A model generated the notes under the pieces. The model was not told where the DNA came from. It worked only from the letters and a program-made list of their open reading frames with translations, and made no database searches. DNA of 64,000 nt from Salinibacillus aidingensis (lineage in GTDB: Bacteria > Bacillota > Bacilli > Bacillales > Alkalibacillaceae), in NCBI RefSeq assembly GCF_039522525.1, contig NZ_BAAADO010000006.1, positions 177,853 through 241,852 on the forward strand, read 5' to 3'. Positions 60,563 to 64,000 of the stretch are shown here, in pieces. The translations under genes and the position numbers were made by a program. Each line of letters opens with the position of its first letter. Within the stretch, counting starts at the first letter, position 1.

Positions 60563-62977
60563 ATGGCATTCGATCACAGAAGGATTGAAAAGAAATGGCA
60601 AACCTACTGGGAGGACAACAAAACCTTTAAAACCAATACAGAAAGTGAAAAAGAGAAGTTCTATGCCATGGATATGTTTCCGTATCCATCAGGCTCTGGC
60701 CTGCATGTTGGTCATCCTGAAGGGTATACCGCTACGGATATACTTTCCCGGATGAAACGCATGCAGGGGTATGAAGTGCTTCATCCGATGGGCTGGGATG
60801 CTTTTGGTCTCCCTGCTGAGCAATACGCACTTGATACAGGAAACGATCCGAAAGAATTCACGGATCAGAACATCGAAACCTTTAAACGGCAAATTAAGTC
60901 TTTAGGTTTTTCGTATGATTGGGATCGTGAAATCAATACAACGGATCCTGATTATTACAAGTGGACCCAGTGGATTTTTCTTAAACTTTATGAAAAAGGT
61001 CTCGCTTATATTGATGAAGTAGCGGTAAACTGGTGTCCTGCACTGGGAACCGTTCTTGCAAATGAAGAAGTGATTGATGGAAAAAGTGAACGAGGGGGCC
61101 ACCCTGTCGTTCGTAAACCGATGAAACAATGGATGCTGAAAATTACCGAGTATGCCGATCGTCTGCTTGAAGACTTGGAAGACCTTGACTGGCCGGAAAG
61201 CATTAAAGACATGCAGCGCAATTGGATTGGCCGATCAGAAGGAGCACAGATTACGTTTTCGGTAAAAGATTCAGAGGAAACATTTGAAGCATTTACCACT
61301 CGTCCTGATACGTTATTTGGTGCAACTTATGCTGTGTTTGCACCTGAGCATCCACTGGTTGAAAAAATAGTCACACGTGAACAAAAAGAAGCTGTCGACA
61401 GCTATTTAAAAGAAATTGAGACCAAAAGTGATTTGGAGCGAACAGACCTGGCCAAGGATAAAACCGGTGTATTTACAGGTGCTTATGCAGTGAATCCTAT
61501 TAATGGTGAACAAATGCCAATCTGGATTGCAGATTATGTATTAATGTCTTATGGTACTGGCGCTATAATGGCTGTTCCAGCACACGATGAGCGGGACTAC
61601 GAGTTTGCGAAAAAATTTGATCTTCCTATTAAAGAAGTTGTGGAAGGCGGTAATATTGAAAAAGAAGCCTATACAGAAGATGGGAAGCACATTAATTCCG
61701 ACTTCCTGAACGGTCTGGAAAAGGAAGAAGCGATTGAAAAGGCTATTGAATGGGTTACGGATCATGGACATGGTGAAAGAAAAGTAACCTATCGTCTGCG
61801 TGACTGGTTGTTCAGCCGCCAGCGTTACTGGGGTGAGCCGATTCCAATTATTCACTGGGAGGATGGCACCCTGGAACCATGGCCTGAAGATAAACTTCCT
61901 CTTGAGCTTCCTGAAGCAGATGAAATCAAACCATCAGGAACAGGGGAGTCACCTCTTGCCAATATTAAAGATTGGGTTGAGATAACGGATCCTGCCACCG
62001 GCAAAAAAGGACGTCTCGAAACAAATACAATGCCACAATGGGCCGGCAGCTGCTGGTATTATCTGCGCTATATTGATCCGGACAACAGTGACCAGCTTGC
62101 TGATCCGGAAAAACTGAAAAAATGGCTGCCTGTTGATATTTATATAGGGGGTGCAGAACACGCTGTACTTCACCTGCTATATGCAAGATTCTGGCACAAG
62201 GTCCTGTATGATATTGGTGTTGTACCGACAAAAGAACCATTCCAGAAGCTCTTTAACCAGGGAATGATTCTTGGAGAAAATCACGAAAAGATGAGTAAAT
62301 CCAAAGGGAATGTTGTAAACCCTGATGATATTGTAACGACTCATGGTGCCGACACGCTCCGTCTCTATGAAATGTTTATGGGACCTCTGGATGCAGATGT
62401 GGCTTGGAGCGCCAATGGATTAGATGGTTCACGTCGCTTCCTTGAACGTGTGTGGCGATTGTTTGTTGATGATAATGGAGAGCTTAGGGAAACGGTTAAG
62501 GATGAACCAAATGATGATCTTATCCGTGTTTATCACGAAACGGTCAAAAAGGTGACAGAAAACTTTGAAGGGCTGCGGTTTAACACAGGTATTTCACAAA
62601 TGATGGTATTCATTAATGATGGATATAAAGCACCGCATATTCCTAAAGAATACGCAGAAGGATTTGTAAAGCTTTTATCACCAGTGGCCCCACATCTTGC
62701 TGAAGAGCTATGGTCCATCCTGGGTCATGAAGAAACCATCAGTTATGAACCATGGCCACAATTTGATGAATCCAAGCTCGTAGAAAATGAAGTAGAAATC
62801 CCTGTTCAAGTAATGGGGAAAGTAAGAGCAAAAATGATGATACCGAAAGATGCATCGAAAGAAGACATGGAAAAACTGGCGCTTGAAAATGAACGTGTTC
62901 AGGAGTGGATAGAAGGAAAAACGGTTCGAAAGGTTATTGCCGTACCAGGGAAATTGGTCAATATTGTAGCGAATTAA
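60563..62977 (+). CDS. leuS: Leucyl-tRNA synthetase
   Basis: The 804-residue class I synthetase has a HIGH-type motif in GSGLHVGHPEGY (46-57), the CP1 editing domain (about 220-420, with the TTRPDTLFG threonine-rich site), KMSKS in HEKMSKSKGN (about 575) and the C-terminal anticodon-binding domain. GATAGGAGG lies ten bases before ATG. The T-box leader directly upstream confirms identity and its control by leucine supply. Confidence 0.98.
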   Translation: MAFDHRRIEKKWQTYWEDNKTFKTNTESEKEKFYAMDMFPYPSGSGLHVGHPEGYTATDILSRMKRMQGYEVLHPMGWDAFGLPAEQYALDTGNDPKEFTDQNIETFKRQIKSLGFSYDWDREINTTDPDYYKWTQWIFLKLYEKGLAYIDEVAVNWCPALGTVLANEEVIDGKSERGGHPVVRKPMKQWMLKITEYADRLLEDLEDLDWPESIKDMQRNWIGRSEGAQITFSVKDSEETFEAFTTRPDTLFGATYAVFAPEHPLVEKIVTREQKEAVDSYLKEIETKSDLERTDLAKDKTGVFTGAYAVNPINGEQMPIWIADYVLMSYGTGAIMAVPAHDERDYEFAKKFDLPIKEVVEGGNIEKEAYTEDGKHINSDFLNGLEKEEAIEKAIEWVTDHGHGERKVTYRLRDWLFSRQRYWGEPIPIIHWEDGTLEPWPEDKLPLELPEADEIKPSGTGESPLANIKDWVEITDPATGKKGRLETNTMPQWAGSCWYYLRYIDPDNSDQLADPEKLKKWLPVDIYIGGAEHAVLHLLYARFWHKVLYDIGVVPTKEPFQKLFNQGMILGENHEKMSKSKGNVVNPDDIVTTHGADTLRLYEMFMGPLDADVAWSANGLDGSRRFLERVWRLFVDDNGELRETVKDEPNDDLIRVYHETVKKVTENFEGLRFNTGISQMMVFINDGYKAPHIPKEYAEGFVKLLSPVAPHLAEELWSILGHEETISYEPWPQFDESKLVENEVEIPVQVMGKVRAKMMIPKDASKEDMEKLALENERVQEWIEGKTVRKVIAVPGKLVNIVAN

Positions 62978-62992
62978 ACATATATAAGATAA

Positions 62993-63034
62993 GAAAAGGA
63001 TAGACTTTTACTCTCTCTATCCCTTTCCTTTTGA
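62993..63034 (+). terminator. Probable terminator after leuS
   Basis: AAAAGGATAG and CTATCCCTTT pair imperfectly, with T residues after. Some read-through to ytwF is possible. Confidence 0.55.
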
Positions 63035-63057
63035 CTTTTTAAAAGGAGGATTTAAAA

Positions 63058-63366
63058 ATGGCTGATGAAATAAAAGAAATCACCCCTGAGGAAGTAGAGG
63101 AAACCTTACATACAGACAACTACACTGTTATCGATGTAAGAGAAGATGAGGAAGTTCAGCAGGGAATGATTGAAGGAGCAAAACATATCCCTCTGCAACA
63201 GATACCTGAATCGCTTGACCAGTTAGATAAAAATGAAGAATATGTGCTTGTATGCCGTTCAGGCCGAAGAAGCTACAATGCATCTCAATATTTACAGGAA
63301 CAAGGGTATAAAGTACGAAATATGACCGGTGGCATGTTAAATTGGAAAGGTGAAGTCACCTTTTAA
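63058..63366 (+). CDS. ytwF: Rhodanese-like sulfur carrier protein YtwF
   Basis: This 102-residue protein is a single rhodanese domain: VIDVRED (24-30), HIPLQQIP, and active loop VCRSGRRS with C66. The six-residue loop fits sulfane-sulfur transfer or a sulfur-binding role. AAAAGGAGG lies eight bases before ATG. The protein is the usual size for stand-alone rhodaneses. Confidence 0.9.
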   Translation: MADEIKEITPEEVEETLHTDNYTVIDVREDEEVQQGMIEGAKHIPLQQIPESLDQLDKNEEYVLVCRSGRRSYNASQYLQEQGYKVRNMTGGMLNWKGEVTF

Positions 63367-63370
63367 ACCT

Positions 63371-63410
63371 TAAAAAAATCCTCAGAATAATGATCTGAGG
63401 ATTTTTTTAT
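63371..63410 (+). terminator. Terminator of ytwF
   Basis: AAAAAATCCTCAGA and TCTGAGGATTTTTT pair around ATAATGA. Confidence 0.9.
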
Positions 63411-63413
63411 TAC

Positions 63414-63487
63414 GTTCCTGACAAGTTCGACGAAAGAACCCCCACTGATGGAAGCGAGAACCCTCCGAAAATTAAAGTTTCGCTTCT
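63414..63487. repeat. Family A repeat, right-end fragment
   Basis: CGTTCCTGACAAGTTCGACG, ACCCCCACTGATGGAAG. The left half of the element is missing. From 63490 to 63700 I see only AT-rich DNA. Confidence 0.55.
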
Positions 63488-63700
63488 TGATATAGGCTCC
63501 CGTTAGATAGATGGTAAAAAGTGGACTGTTTAAATGTATTGATAAAAAATCATACACATGGTATATTTATTTCTGCCGTTGAAAAAGGGCATTTAAATCA
63601 TCAAATTGTTACTGGGTTTTAGTTGTTTGTGATAGAATAGTAATTGCAAATAATACTTGTATTATGTATAAATGCTAATAATAGCTGATTGAAGTTAATC

Positions 63701-63729
63701 TTGACTTTCATTGGTTCATGTGTTACATT
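63701..63729 (+). promoter_or_regulatory. rRNA operon promoter P1
   Basis: TTGACT (63701), a 17-bp spacer, TACATT (63724). Confidence 0.65.
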
Positions 63730-63773
63730 TAAATATGTTGCATTTGAAGCGACAATGCTTTATAAATTAGCTG

Positions 63774-63802
63774 TTGAAATTAATCACAAAGCATGTTATA
63801 TT
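63774..63802 (+). promoter_or_regulatory. rRNA operon promoter P2
   Basis: TTGAAA (63774), a 17-bp spacer, TATATT (63797), 73 bases after P1. Confidence 0.65.
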
Positions 63803-63848
63803 ATTATCTGTCGCTTTAAACGGCGAACAAAACAAACTAAAAAAGTTA

Positions 63849-63877
63849 TTGACTTTCAGTTGATAACTTGATATACT
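63849..63877 (+). promoter_or_regulatory. rRNA operon promoter P3
   Basis: TTGACT (63849), a 17-bp spacer, TATACT (63872), 75 bases after P2. It is the strongest match of the three. Confidence 0.8.
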
Positions 63878-63880
63878 AAT

Positions 63881-64000
63881 TAAGTTGCTTTAAAGGCAAC
63901 TGACTTCGAACTTTGAAAACTGAACAAAACAACCAGTACGTCAATTCGCTATTTAAATAGCATTTTGAATATGAGCATTATGGATTTTAACATCCAAACT
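63881..64000 (+). other. rRNA operon leader (boxB-boxA antitermination region), truncated
   Basis: A short hairpin GTTGC/GCAAC (63884-63900) is followed by ACTTTGAAAACTGAACAAAA (63910-63929), the boxA-containing stretch found before 16S rRNA genes in Bacillaceae. The mature 16S start is not reached before the window ends. Confidence 0.85.

Noticed and set aside
1..64000. Prophage, insertion sequence or defence system
   Set aside because: No transposase, integrase, phage structural, restriction or Cas gene is seen among the coding regions. Mobile-like signal is limited to non-coding repeats.

Overview
The window is a continuous chromosomal segment of a low-GC Firmicute in the family Bacillaceae. 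Gene content and order follow the Bacillus subtilis yut-yum-yui, yug, men and ytl/ytp/ytq blocks. Sporulation-associated genes (lytH, yutC, yutH), an NhaC-type antiporter fragment, an NSS sodium symporter and dense palindromic intergenic repeats point to a spore-forming, salt- or alkali-tolerant relative such as Virgibacillus, Oceanobacillus or Lentibacillus. The genus is an inference; the family level is well supported.

Layout. 1-3.3 kb: Na+-coupled transport (end of an NhaC-family antiporter, then an NSS symporter with a 35-residue MetS-like subunit). 3.4-10.6 kb: lytH, yutC, yutD, two small conserved genes, yutE, yutF, yutG, yutH and a 2-hydroxyacid dehydrogenase. 10.9-15.1 kb: thrC-thrB, the NifU-like yutI, yuzD with a Fur-like box, dapF and an A-type Fe-S carrier. 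15.4-21.6 kb: a dicarboxylate/glutamate symporter, yumC, yumB (NDH-2), yuiB, yuiC and bioY with a BirA operator. 21.6-31 kb: an unknown gene, deoD, a Cu/Zn-SOD-like lipoprotein, patB, yugI, yugJ, pgi, yugN and the potassium channel yugO. 31-33.2 kb: an M42 peptidase and an FMN-riboswitch-controlled ribU. 33.3-41.5 kb: a hotdog thioesterase (candidate MenI) divergent from menF-menD-menH-menB-menE-menC. 41.5-50 kb: a Fur-box ABC ATPase, unknown and lipoprotein genes, ytkD, ytlD-ytlC-ytlA and pckA. 50-57.8 kb: metK, asnB, a C39-like peptidase, a gamma-carbonic-anhydrase-like protein, ytpA-ytpB and mnmM. 58-63.4 kb: ytzC, a permease/GntR/ATPase operon, leuS with a T-box leader and a rhodanese. 63.6-64 kb: three tandem promoters and the antitermination leader of an rRNA operon whose 16S gene lies beyond the right edge.

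The genes are mostly core metabolism with recognisable control elements: an FMN riboswitch, a leucyl T-box, Fur-like, BirA-like and Rex-like sites, and a GntR operator placed inside a core promoter. No prophage, insertion sequence, CRISPR array or defence island is visible. The accessory signal is in the intergenic DNA. At least three palindromic repeat families (called A, B and C here) and a degenerate 21-bp minisatellite are present. Family B has a core hairpin whose arms differ between copies with compensating changes. One B copy is nested inside a C copy, and B fragments form the last codons of lytH and lie in the expression region of the FMN riboswitch. These repeats are the best candidates for incompletely described biology here.
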